A DNA stretch of 64,000 nucleotides from Bacteroidota bacterium (GTDB taxonomy: Bacteria > Bacteroidota > Bacteroidia > Flavobacteriales > Weeksellaceae), in assembly GCA_023457935.1 (NCBI GenBank), contig JAEXBA010000019.1, positions 57,060 through 121,059 on the forward strand, written 5' to 3'. Shown in pieces: positions 42,377-50,592 of this stretch (its first letter is position 1; each line of letters begins with the position of its first letter). The translations under genes and the position numbers were made by a program. The notes beneath the pieces were generated by a model. It did not search any database and was not told the DNA's origin. It worked only from the letters and a program-made list of their open reading frames with translations.

Positions 42377-44587
42377 ATGAAGGCTTTTCTTTCTCTATTG
42401 GCATTCACCATATCAACTCTGATTGTGGCTCAGACCACGGTTTCCGGTAAAGTAACCTTCAGAAATAAAGGTTTTAAAGATGTTTCGGTTACACTGAAAG
42501 AAACTTATGACGGGGCTACTACCGACGAAAATGGGAACTTCAGCTTCTCCACAGAAGAAACAGGAAGTCAGACACTGGTTTTTGTACATCCCAAGTATGT
42601 TGATGTTGAAAAAAAGATTACACTGGCCGGAACTCCACTGTCGGCCAACGCCGAACTGAAGGAAAAAATTTCAGAAATTGAAGCAGTGGTGATTTCAGCG
42701 GGCGCAATTGAAGCCAGCGATAAAAAACGCGCAACGGCATTGCTTTCTCCGCTGGATATTTATACTACGGCGGGTGCGGACGGACAGGTTTCAACAGCGC
42801 TGAACTTTCTTCCGGGAACACAGACCATCGGCGAAAGTGAAGGCCTTTTTATCCGTGGCGGAACCGGCACCGAAACAAAAATTTTTATGGACGGCAGTCT
42901 CGTGAACAATTATTTCACCAATTCAGTTCCCGGAATTGCAGGCCGCGACCGTTTTAACACATCGCTTTTCAAGGGGAATATTTTTTCAAGCGGTGGATAT
43001 TCTGCGCTTTACGGACAGGCACTTTCCGGCGTTCTGATTCTTGAAAGCATTGATTTTCCCGAACAGAGTTCGATGGATTTTGGAATTTCACCCATTTTTC
43101 TGAATGCGGGTTTTCAGCAGCTCGGAAAAGATAAAAACCATTCCTACGGTGCATCAGCAACTTATTCGAACCTTGGGCTGATGATGAAGGTTCTGAACTT
43201 CAATACCGATTTTGAAAAAGCGCCTTCTGGCTTCGGAGCCGATGCCAATTTCAGAATCAAAAATAAAAAAGGTGGAATCTGGAAATACTACGCACTTTTC
43301 GACACCAATGCAACCGCTGTGAAAAGCGAAAGTCTGGAACCAAATTATGATTTTGCCGGTGTAAACCTTTCAGGAACAAACACTTCACACAATTTATCTT
43401 TCAGACAGAAATTCGGTAAATATCTGTTGAATGCCGGAACTTCCTATTCTTTTAATAAAGCTGATTATGAGTTTTCCGAATTCGTTCAGGATTTTAAAAC
43501 AAATGCTGTTAAACTGAATATGAATCAGAATTATTTCAATTTCAAAACCGTTTTAGAAAGAAAAATAGGGAAAATAAGCGCTGCAAGAGCCGGAATCGAG
43601 CTGAACTACGCCAATGAAAAAACTGCTTTTGGTTCTTTTGGCGGAACTTACAACGATTTGATTTCTTCGCTTTTTGCCGAAACGGATTTGGGTTTCAGTA
43701 ATCATTTATCCGCAAAAATTGGTTTGCGTGCGGAGCATTCTTCCTTTCTTGAAGAAAGCAATCTTGCACCGCGTTTTGCGCTTGCTTACAGAATTGCTCA
43801 GGACTGGACAACCTCTCTTGCTTATGGCATTTTCTATCAGAATCCTGAAAGCCGTTATCTTGCCGGAAACAAAAATCTTGGTTTTCAGCAGTCGCAGCAT
43901 TTTATCTGGCAGCTTCAGCGCGCAACGGAAGGGCGAAGTTTAAGACTGGAACTCTTCTATAAAGATTACGAGAAACTTCTCAAAACATCGGCAGCCGGAT
44001 TTGGAAACACGCAGCAGATGTTTGCCACCGGAAATAACGGAAACGGCTTTGCAAAAGGCGCGGAACTCTTCTGGCGCGATAAAAAATCTCTTAAAAATAT
44101 TGATTACTGGATTAGCTATTCGTATCTGGATACAAAACGCAATTTCCTGAATTATCCGGTAAGTTTAGTTCCTAATTTTGCTTCAGAGCACACGCTCTCA
44201 ATGGTAGCCAAAAAATTTGTGACCGACTGGAAAATGGGTTTCAACAGTTCATTTACTTACGCAAAAGGAAGACCTTTTTACGATATTGTTTCGCAGAACG
44301 GTCAGAATTTCATCCGTCATCAGGGAAGTCTGAAAGATTACAGTTCGCTGAATTTCAGTATGAATTATCTGCCGAACCTAGGTAAAAAAGATTCCAAAGC
44401 ATTTACAGTGCTCGTTTTAAGTGTTTCAAATGTTTTGGGAAGAAAAAATATTTACGGGTATAACTTTTCTTCGGACGGAATGAGAAGTTCCGCTGTAGTT
44501 CCGCCTACCAATACGTTTGTTTTTCTTGGCGCTTTCATCAGTTTTGGTATGGATAAAACGCAGGATGTAATTAATAACAATCTTTAG
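42377..44587 (+). CDS. TonB-dependent receptor
   Basis: 736 residues. A signal peptide ends in IVAQ near residue 19. A carboxypeptidase-like regulatory domain (about 20-100) precedes the plug (ALNFLPGTQTIGESEGLFIRGGTGTETKIFMDG, about 140-175) and a 22-strand-type barrel ending in FVFLGAFISFGMDKT. No TonB-box consensus is obvious and no ligand is indicated. The upstream region has TAAATTCG at 42353-42360, one mismatch from the -7 consensus. Confidence 0.9.
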   Translation: MKAFLSLLAFTISTLIVAQTTVSGKVTFRNKGFKDVSVTLKETYDGATTDENGNFSFSTEETGSQTLVFVHPKYVDVEKKITLAGTPLSANAELKEKISEIEAVVISAGAIEASDKKRATALLSPLDIYTTAGADGQVSTALNFLPGTQTIGESEGLFIRGGTGTETKIFMDGSLVNNYFTNSVPGIAGRDRFNTSLFKGNIFSSGGYSALYGQALSGVLILESIDFPEQSSMDFGISPIFLNAGFQQLGKDKNHSYGASATYSNLGLMMKVLNFNTDFEKAPSGFGADANFRIKNKKGGIWKYYALFDTNATAVKSESLEPNYDFAGVNLSGTNTSHNLSFRQKFGKYLLNAGTSYSFNKADYEFSEFVQDFKTNAVKLNMNQNYFNFKTVLERKIGKISAARAGIELNYANEKTAFGSFGGTYNDLISSLFAETDLGFSNHLSAKIGLRAEHSSFLEESNLAPRFALAYRIAQDWTTSLAYGIFYQNPESRYLAGNKNLGFQQSQHFIWQLQRATEGRSLRLELFYKDYEKLLKTSAAGFGNTQQMFATGNNGNGFAKGAELFWRDKKSLKNIDYWISYSYLDTKRNFLNYPVSLVPNFASEHTLSMVAKKFVTDWKMGFNSSFTYAKGRPFYDIVSQNGQNFIRHQGSLKDYSSLNFSMNYLPNLGKKDSKAFTVLVLSVSNVLGRKNIYGYNFSSDGMRSSAVVPPTNTFVFLGAFISFGMDKTQDVINNNL

Positions 44588-44694
44588 ACGGATGAGTAGC
44601 AGAATTATACCGTTCAGAAAAAAATAATGTGAAGTACACCGAATTCCTATTACCTTTGAAATCAGAAAATTACAAACCAACAATATTGAATACA

Positions 44695-45336
44695 ATGAAA
44701 AAACTATTTTTTGCGCTCGCAATTATGCTGGCAACATTCGCAACGGCACAGAGTAAATACGAAAAAGCAATGAAATCCAACATTGCTAAAATTGAAGAAC
44801 ATCTTGATTTAGAACAGTTTACTTCTCTGGCCAATGATTTTACACGGATTGGCGATGCAGAAAAAAACCAATGGCTGCCTTATTATTACGCCGCATTCAG
44901 CAAGATTCAGAAAGGGAGAATAATGATGCGTGAAGGCAAAACCCAGGAACTTGATGAAATTGCTGACGATGCACAGAAATCTCTTGATCAGGCAAAATCC
45001 ATCGAGAGTGAAAATGCAGAAATTTTCATTCTTCAGAAAATGATTCACGGTTTAAAAATGATGGTAAATCCGATGGCGCGCTATATGACAGAAGGCGGCG
45101 CTGCCGCTGAAGCACTTGCCAAAGCTGAAAAACTGGATCCGGAAAATCCGAGAATTACACTTCTGAAAGCGGAAGATCTGTATTTCACACCGGAACAGTT
45201 TGGCGGAAGCAAAGACAAGGGCCTGGAAATGTTTGGAAAAGCCAAAGAGCAGTTCAGTTCTTATAAGATTAAAAGCGAGATTCATCCCAACTGGGGCGCG
45301 GCAGAGGCAGAATATTTCCTCACAGCAAAACCGTAA
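44695..45336 (+). CDS. Secreted tetratricopeptide-like helical protein
   Basis: 213 residues from the ATG at 44695 (MKKLFFALAIMLATFATAQ), which gives a clear signal peptide; the frame is open 22 codons further upstream. The rest is helical with TPR-like spacing and Glu/Lys-rich helices (EALAKAEKLDPENPRITLLKAE). No specific function is recognised. It lies 107 bases after the TonB receptor gene and ends before a strong terminator. Confidence 0.75.
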   Translation: MKKLFFALAIMLATFATAQSKYEKAMKSNIAKIEEHLDLEQFTSLANDFTRIGDAEKNQWLPYYYAAFSKIQKGRIMMREGKTQELDEIADDAQKSLDQAKSIESENAEIFILQKMIHGLKMMVNPMARYMTEGGAAAEALAKAEKLDPENPRITLLKAEDLYFTPEQFGGSKDKGLEMFGKAKEQFSSYKIKSEIHPNWGAAEAEYFLTAKP

Positions 45337-45361
45337 AAGGGATTGTCCAAAAAAACAGAAG

Positions 45362-45386
45362 ACACGCAATTTTTGCGTGTTTTTTC
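45362..45386 (+). terminator. Terminator after TPR-like gene
   Basis: A 7-bp stem (ACACGCA / TGCGTGT) with an ATTTT loop is followed by six Ts. Confidence 0.8.
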
Positions 45387-45433
45387 ATTTTGTACGGTTC
45401 AGTGCTCAAAAATTACAGTTCGGTGAACTTTAA

Positions 45434-45464
45434 TTGTTTTCCGCTGATGACGGCAATACCTTTA
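45434..45464 (+). promoter_or_regulatory. Candidate promoter of the 2TM/LytS/LytTR locus
   Basis: TTG (45434-45436) then 20 bases then TACCTTTA (45457-45464), one mismatch from TTG-N19-23-TAnnTTTG. It would give a leader of about 38 bases. Confidence 0.45.
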
Positions 45465-45508
45465 CACCATCAAAATCACATATATTAATAACATTTAAAA
45501 ACAGAAGA

Positions 45509-45796
45509 ATGGAAACTTATCACAATTCAGACAGCATCAAATTAAGAGAAGCACACAAACAGGTAAAAAGAATTAAAGGATTTTACACCCACGCCGCAGT
45601 GTATGTTTTTGTTAACCTGATCATTGTTTTAGGAAATTTTTTCGAAGGCAACAGTATTACTTTTTATGAAACTTGGTCTACGGCTCTTTTCTGGGGAATC
45701 GGTCTTGCTGCCCACGCTTTTTAGGTGTTCGGATTCGGGCGCTTTATGGGTAAAAACTGGGAAGAACAGAAAATTCGGGAACTGATGAACAAGTAA
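45509..45796 (+). pseudogene. 2TM-domain protein gene interrupted by an in-frame TAG
   Basis: From ATG 45509 the frame encodes 71 residues (KQVKRIKGFYTHAAVYVFVN..., ALFWGIGLAAHAF), then TAG at 45722-45724, then 23 further codons in the same frame (VFGFGRFMGKNWEEQKIREL) to TAA at 45794-45796. The continuation is the normal C-terminus of the 2TM family. The kinase gene next door has HAVQTFGIG...DWEERQIRKYM, so the stop replaces a glutamine: a single C-to-T change of CAG would create it. This is either a nonsense mutation, read-through, or a sequencing error. Two hydrophobic segments precede the stop, so a membrane product could still form. Confidence 0.8.
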
Positions 45797-45834
45797 TCTT
45801 CAGATTGGTTATTTTTAATGGTATTTTTTAAATC

Positions 45835-47166
45835 ATGAGCCGCAAATCCTTTACAACGCTTTTTTGGGTAGCTTTTATTGTCAGCGTTATCATATTTGTT
45901 TTTTTCACCACCGAAAAAACAGTAACCACGGCATTGCTGACTTTCGGAATCGCGCTGATGTATTCCACCGTAATCGGCTTCGGAAACGGTTTTGTAAACG
46001 ATTATCTTTCTAAAAAATATTCCTGGGTAGAAGAAACAAGAACCAGAGCAATTCTTGGAATAGTTGCAACTGTTCTCGTCAACATAGTATTGGTTCTTTT
46101 CTGTAACTACATCAATTTTATTGTTGTTCAGAAGAATAATCCTGCAGAGTTTTTCACTGGAAATATGGGGACATTCAACTGGACTACCATCAACATTTCT
46201 CTTTTTATTTCCGCAGTTCTTCACGCAAAAAGCTTTATGGAAGAATGGAAAAAATCCACCAGAAGTGAAGTGGTTGAACAGAAAATCATAGCCAAATCGG
46301 CCAATGCACAGTTTGAAACATTAAAAAACCAGCTGGATCCGCACTTTCTTTTTAATTCGCTGAATGTTTTAAGTGCTTTGATTGATGAAAATCCGGAGCA
46401 GGCACAGAGGTTTACTTCCTCAATGTCAAAGATTTACAGGTATGTTCTGGATGAAAAAGATAAAGAACTGGTAACCGTTGAAGAAGAAATTGATTTTGCC
46501 AAAACCTACTGCACTCTTCTGAAAACCCGCTTTGAAGACAGCGTAAATTTTGAGTTTGAAATTGATGAAAATGATAAAAAGTTTTTTGTAGTTCCGCTTT
46601 CGCTTCAGCTTCTGCTGGAAAATGCCATCAAGCACAATTATGCTACTTCCCAGAAGCCGCTCAACATCAGAATTTTTACCGAAAACGGATCTCTGTGTAT
46701 CGAAAATAATCTTCAGGCAAGAGAAATCGTAAAAGAGAGGGAAGGTATCGGCCTTTCGAACATTGTACAGCGCTATTCGCTGATTACCGACAGAAATGTC
46801 TTTATTGAAAAATCTGAACATCACTTTAAAGTAAAAGTGCCCGTCTTAACACAAAAAATTACCGCAATGAACACACAAAATAACGATCAGGAAATGGCTG
46901 CCTACGAAAAAGCGGCAAAAAGAGTTGAAAAATTAAAAGATTTCTACGGAAACCTTATTTCATTCTGTATATTCATCCCGTTTCTGTTCTTCATCAACTG
47001 GCAAACTTCGCCAAATTACTGGTGGGCATTTTGGCCATTGTTCGGTTGGGGAATCGGAGTAGCGGTTCATGCCGTTCAGACGTTCGGAATTGGCGACGAC
47101 TGGGAAGAAAGGCAGATCCGCAAATACATGGAACAGCAGGAATCCGATAACAAAAAATGGAAATGA
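45835..47166 (+). CDS. LytS-type sensor histidine kinase with C-terminal 2TM domain
   Basis: 443 residues. Four hydrophobic segments (about 7-24, 30-48, 72-97 and 117-130) lead to the His_kinase block QLDPHFLFNSLNVLSALIDENPE (His170) and an HATPase domain with LLLENAIKHN and EGIGLSNI. After about residue 345 a complete 2TM domain (about 352-435; YEKAAKRVEKLKDFYGN, then HAVQTFGIG and DWEERQIRKYM) is appended, which is unusual for LytS kinases. An internal ATG at 46867 opens that part. Its partner is the LytTR regulator at 47822. The stop overlaps the next start by 4 bases. Confidence 0.92.
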   Translation: MSRKSFTTLFWVAFIVSVIIFVFFTTEKTVTTALLTFGIALMYSTVIGFGNGFVNDYLSKKYSWVEETRTRAILGIVATVLVNIVLVLFCNYINFIVVQKNNPAEFFTGNMGTFNWTTINISLFISAVLHAKSFMEEWKKSTRSEVVEQKIIAKSANAQFETLKNQLDPHFLFNSLNVLSALIDENPEQAQRFTSSMSKIYRYVLDEKDKELVTVEEEIDFAKTYCTLLKTRFEDSVNFEFEIDENDKKFFVVPLSLQLLLENAIKHNYATSQKPLNIRIFTENGSLCIENNLQAREIVKEREGIGLSNIVQRYSLITDRNVFIEKSEHHFKVKVPVLTQKITAMNTQNNDQEMAAYEKAAKRVEKLKDFYGNLISFCIFIPFLFFINWQTSPNYWWAFWPLFGWGIGVAVHAVQTFGIGDDWEERQIRKYMEQQESDNKKWK

Positions 47167-47477
47167 TTATGGAAACACAGTCTTTACACAGGATAATGGC
47201 CTACAAAAAGGCCAAAAAAAGAGCCAAAGAAAAAATCAATTATTTTTTATTTGTACTGGCTTATATTGGAGCAGCCGTATTTATTAAATATTCGGGCGTT
47301 CCCGATAAATGGTTTCTGATTGACCCATTTTACGTAGACATTTTAATTGTTCTTCAGGGACTGGTTTTGTTGGTCTATGGTGGTTTCCTGTTTCTGCCCT
47401 TTGCAAGAAAATGGGAGCAAAAAATGATCAATAAACGGATGAAGAAAGAAATGGAAAAAAATTACAGTCATGAATAA
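47163..47477 (+). CDS. 2TM-domain membrane protein
   Basis: 104 residues from ATG 47163, which overlaps the kinase TGA as ATGA; an ATG two codons earlier is also possible. Two membrane helices (INYFLFVLAYIGAAVFIKY and ILIVLQGLVLLVYGGFLFL) and a WEQKMINKRMKKEM tail match the 2TM family. The first 25 residues are very basic. It lies between the kinase and a second 2TM gene and overlaps that gene by 8 bases. Confidence 0.8.
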   Translation: MIMETQSLHRIMAYKKAKKRAKEKINYFLFVLAYIGAAVFIKYSGVPDKWFLIDPFYVDILIVLQGLVLLVYGGFLFLPFARKWEQKMINKRMKKEMEKNYSHE

Positions 47478-47763
47478 TGAAGAAAAAATTCGCTATGAAA
47501 ACGCCCGCCGGCGTGTTAAAACAGTAAAGCAGTTTTACATAATGATTGCAGCTTACATTGCTGTTGGCGGCTATCTGGTCTTCAGAAGATGGGACGGCAA
47601 CAATATTTTCGGCGTAGAAAATCTGCATAACAATTGGTTGGTGCTGGTATGGGGAATTGCTCTGATTGTTTATGGAATCACGATTTTTCATCCGTTTTTT
47701 AGCCAGTGGCAGGAAAGAAAAATTAATGAACTGATGAAAAAATATCAGAATGAAAAACAATAG
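47470..47763 (+). CDS. 2TM-domain membrane protein
   Basis: 97 residues. YENARRRVKTVKQFYIMIAAY, a second helix (WLVLVWGIALIVYGITIF) and the C-terminal WQERKINELMKKYQ are the standard 2TM pattern. It is the last of the 2TM genes before the LytTR regulator, 58 bases upstream of it. Overlap with the previous gene suggests coupled translation. Confidence 0.85.
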   Translation: MNNEEKIRYENARRRVKTVKQFYIMIAAYIAVGGYLVFRRWDGNNIFGVENLHNNWLVLVWGIALIVYGITIFHPFFSQWQERKINELMKKYQNEKQ

Positions 47764-47821
47764 TATATATTTGGAATATCACAACACATCGGAAATAAAA
47801 GGGTAATAAATTCAAAAACTG

Positions 47822-48565
47822 ATGATCAGAACTATTATAATTGAAGATGAAAAACCGGCAGCAAGAAAACTGGAGCGAATGTTAGGTTTGTATACTGATT
47901 TAGAAGTAGTTGCGGTTGTGAATTCTGTGGAAGAAGGTGTTGATTTTTTTAAGAACAACAGTCATCCTGATCTTATTTTTTCAGATATTGTTTTAGGCGA
48001 CGGCCTTTCCTTTGATATTTTCGAACAGATTCCTACAAAAAGCTTTATCATTTACACTACCGCGTTTGATAATTATACACTGAAGGCCTTCAAACTGAAT
48101 TCCATCGACTATCTTTTGAAACCGATTATGGAGGAAGATTTAAGAGCGGCCTTAGAAAAATTCAAATCGTTCATTCCTCAGGAACAGCATTATAATGATC
48201 TGAACTTCAAAAGATTAATTAAAGAGGAAACACCAAAACTTTCGCGGATTGTTTCGAAAATAGGTTACAATCTTAAAATTATTCAGATTGATGAGGTTTC
48301 CTGTTTTTATTCGGAGAACAAAATCGTTTACGCGCAGACTGCGGAACGCGCTTATCCTACAGATTTTACATTGGATGAACTGGAAGACGTTCTTGACCTG
48401 AACAGATTTTTTCGAGTAAACCGCCAGTTTATCATCAGTTTGAATTTCATTAAAAACATCCACACGTCGCCGGTTTACAAGGTTGAAATGCAGTTTCAGC
48501 CAGATGAAGAAATTACAGTAAGCCGCGATAGAGTGAAGGATTTTAAAGACTGGCTCGAGAAATAA
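47822..48565 (+). CDS. LytTR-family response regulator
   Basis: 247 residues. The receiver domain has acidic IIIEDEKPAARK and phospho-acceptor Asp55 in LIFSDIVLGD, with IIYTTAFDNYTLKAFKLNSIDYLLKPI at the end. The LytTR DNA-binding domain (about 140-247) has IDEVSCFYSENKIVYAQT, RFFRVNRQFIISLNFI and DRVKDFKDWL. It is the output partner of the kinase at 45835 in the same operon. Confidence 0.94.
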   Translation: MIRTIIIEDEKPAARKLERMLGLYTDLEVVAVVNSVEEGVDFFKNNSHPDLIFSDIVLGDGLSFDIFEQIPTKSFIIYTTAFDNYTLKAFKLNSIDYLLKPIMEEDLRAALEKFKSFIPQEQHYNDLNFKRLIKEETPKLSRIVSKIGYNLKIIQIDEVSCFYSENKIVYAQTAERAYPTDFTLDELEDVLDLNRFFRVNRQFIISLNFIKNIHTSPVYKVEMQFQPDEEITVSRDRVKDFKDWLEK

Positions 48566-48630
48566 TTTTTTTAATTGAAAATTGAGAGTTGAAGATTGAA
48601 AATGATTAAAAAGTACTTCAATTTACTGTT

Positions 48631-49818
48631 TCAACTGATCACGCCGCTTCCTAAAAGTTCCTCGCCGTCGTACCATGCCGCAAACTGACCTTCAGCAATG
48701 GCGGACTGAGGGTTTTCGAACTCAATGTAAAATCCATCTTCAAACTGATAAAGTGTTGCTTCTTCCAGCGGCTGGCGGTAACGGATTCTTGCCTGAACTT
48801 TCATGTATTCACCGTTGTTAAGGCGTAAATCTTCGCGGATCCAGTGAACTTCAGCATTCTCAATCTTTAAAGCTTTTCGCAGCAGCCCGGGAAAATGTTT
48901 TCCTTCACCAACAAAGAGAATATTGTTTTCCATATCGCGGGAAATGATAAAACACGATTCCTTGTGGCCGCCAATTCCAAGTCCTTTGCTCTGTCCGATG
49001 GTGAAAAACTGGGCGCCCTGATGTTTTCCAATAACTTTTCCGTCGGATTTCCGGTATTTTATTTTCCTGGAAAGAAATTCCAGTTCTTTCGTTTTCGATG
49101 AAAAAGTGCGCTTTTCCTGATGAAATTCTGCAAAATCTTCGAAAATTTCAACAATTTCGCCTTCTTTTGGAACCAGTTGCTGCTGCAAAAACTGCGGCAG
49201 ACTTACTTTTCCGATAAAGCAAAGCCCCTGTGAATCTTTTTTATCTGCAGTTACCAGATTCATTTCGCGGGCAATATCGCGGACTTCCGGTTTCGTAAGT
49301 TCCCCGATCGGGAAAAGCGCTTTTGAAAGCTGCTTCTGATTCAGCTGACAGAGAAAATAGGACTGGTCTTTATTGTTGTCTTTTCCCGCCAAAAGCTGAA
49401 AAATTTCTTCGCCTTCGTCATTTTCAAATGAATCCAGTCTCGCATAATGTCCGGTTGCAACCTTGTCTGCACCAAGAGAAAGGGCGGTTTCAAGAAATAC
49501 ATCAAACTTCACTTCGCGGTTGCAAAGAACATCAGGATTCGGCGTTCTGCCTTTTTCGTATTCCGCAAACATATAATCTACAATGCGTTCTTTATAAAGG
49601 TCGCTCATATCAATCACCTGAAAGGGAATTCCGAGCTTTTGGGCAACCATCAGAGCATCGTTGCTGTCTTCAATCCACGGGCATTCGTCTTCAAGTGTTA
49701 CCGAAGCATCATTCCAGTTTCTCATAAACAGACCCACAACATCGTGTCCCTGTTTTTTCAGAAGATACGCTGCAACACTGGAATCTACACCACCGGAAAG
49801 GCCGACAACAATTTTCAT
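48631..49818 (-). CDS. mnmA: tRNA-specific 2-thiouridylase MnmA
   Basis: 395 residues. The PP-loop VGLSGGVDSSVAAYLLKKQGHDVVG, TPNPDVLCNREVKF and GLCFIG carry the two catalytic cysteines. VATGHYAR and the C-terminal beta-barrel are present. It installs sulfur at U34 of tRNA. The gene is single and convergent with the LytTR gene; TAAATTTG (minus, 49838-49845) lies upstream. Confidence 0.95.
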   Translation of the reverse strand: MKIVVGLSGGVDSSVAAYLLKKQGHDVVGLFMRNWNDASVTLEDECPWIEDSNDALMVAQKLGIPFQVIDMSDLYKERIVDYMFAEYEKGRTPNPDVLCNREVKFDVFLETALSLGADKVATGHYARLDSFENDEGEEIFQLLAGKDNNKDQSYFLCQLNQKQLSKALFPIGELTKPEVRDIAREMNLVTADKKDSQGLCFIGKVSLPQFLQQQLVPKEGEIVEIFEDFAEFHQEKRTFSSKTKELEFLSRKIKYRKSDGKVIGKHQGAQFFTIGQSKGLGIGGHKESCFIISRDMENNILFVGEGKHFPGLLRKALKIENAEVHWIREDLRLNNGEYMKVQARIRYRQPLEEATLYQFEDGFYIEFENPQSAIAEGQFAAWYDGEELLGSGVIS

Positions 49819-49886
49819 TTTGCTAAAAAAGTTTGTGCAAATTTACGGTTTTAAGAGGGAAATGTCACGATTCGGGATAAATGGTA

Positions 49887-49894
49887 TAAATTTG
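49887..49894 (+). promoter_or_regulatory. Candidate -7 box (TAAATTTG) for the outer-membrane protein gene
   Basis: Exact match to TAnnTTTG, 36 bases before the ATG. No TTG was found at a fitting distance. Confidence 0.4.
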
Positions 49895-49930
49895 GCTCAT
49901 AGGAATTTTGAAAAATTTAATTGAAATACG

Positions 49931-50473
49931 ATGAAAAAACTGTTATTTTTTAGCCTTCTTCTTACTGCTTTTTCAATGCAGGCACAAATTGGAACCACAA
50001 TTCCAGGTGCACAGATTGGCAATTCCAAATGGACTTTTGGCGGTTATGCCGGCTTAGGCGGCGCTTTTGGCAGCGGCGGTGCCGGAACTACGCTTTATAT
50101 TACTCCGCGCGTTGGTTACAAAGTGACTGAGAATTTTGAAGCCGGACTTTCCGGAAATCTTTCCTGGAGCAATTCGAAATATTTTTCTTCCACGATGGTT
50201 GGTGTAGGACCGTTTGCAAATTATTATTTTGGCCGAAGTTTTTATGCACAGGGAATTTTCCAGCATTATTTTGTGAATATGAAAGACAAGGTGTACGACC
50301 AGAAATATAATACCGACGAAAGCGCTCTTTATCTTGGCGGCGGTTATATGCAGCGATTGGGAGAAAGAACCTATATGCAGATCGGCGCAATGTATAATGT
50401 GCTTTATGACAAAGACAAATCTGTTTTCGGTGGCGGATTCGTTCCCAATATCGGAATTGTGTACGGCTTATAA
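49931..50473 (+). CDS. Small outer-membrane beta-barrel protein
   Basis: 180 residues. Signal peptide MKKLLFFSLLLTAFSMQAQ. The mature part is glycine- and aromatic-rich with alternating polar/hydrophobic strands (TLYITPRVGYKVTENFEAGL, YYFGRSFYAQGIFQHYFVN) as in 8-strand OmpX/OmpA-like barrels. It ends NIGIVYGL. No function is known. A strong terminator follows. Confidence 0.75.
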   Translation: MKKLLFFSLLLTAFSMQAQIGTTIPGAQIGNSKWTFGGYAGLGGAFGSGGAGTTLYITPRVGYKVTENFEAGLSGNLSWSNSKYFSSTMVGVGPFANYYFGRSFYAQGIFQHYFVNMKDKVYDQKYNTDESALYLGGGYMQRLGERTYMQIGAMYNVLYDKDKSVFGGGFVPNIGIVYGL

Positions 50474-50496
50474 ATTACAATTTCAGGTAATTCTAC

Positions 50497-50521
50497 AACC
50501 TCCGTATTCGGAGGTTTTTTT
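50497..50521 (+). terminator. Terminator after the small outer-membrane gene
   Basis: An 8-bp perfect stem (AACCTCCG / CGGAGGTT) with a TATT loop is followed by a T run. Confidence 0.9.
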
Positions 50522-50539
50522 ATAAACTACCCAGTAATT

Positions 50540-50571
50540 TTGGTTTTTGATCCAAATCATTGGTAAATTTG
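50540..50571 (+). promoter_or_regulatory. Promoter for the repeat-containing outer-membrane gene
   Basis: TTG (50540-50542), 21 bases, TAAATTTG (50564-50571): an exact match to the Bacteroidetes consensus. Leader about 15-20 bases to ATG 50593. Confidence 0.7.
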
Positions 50572-50592
50572 CAGTTAACTAATACACAGATA

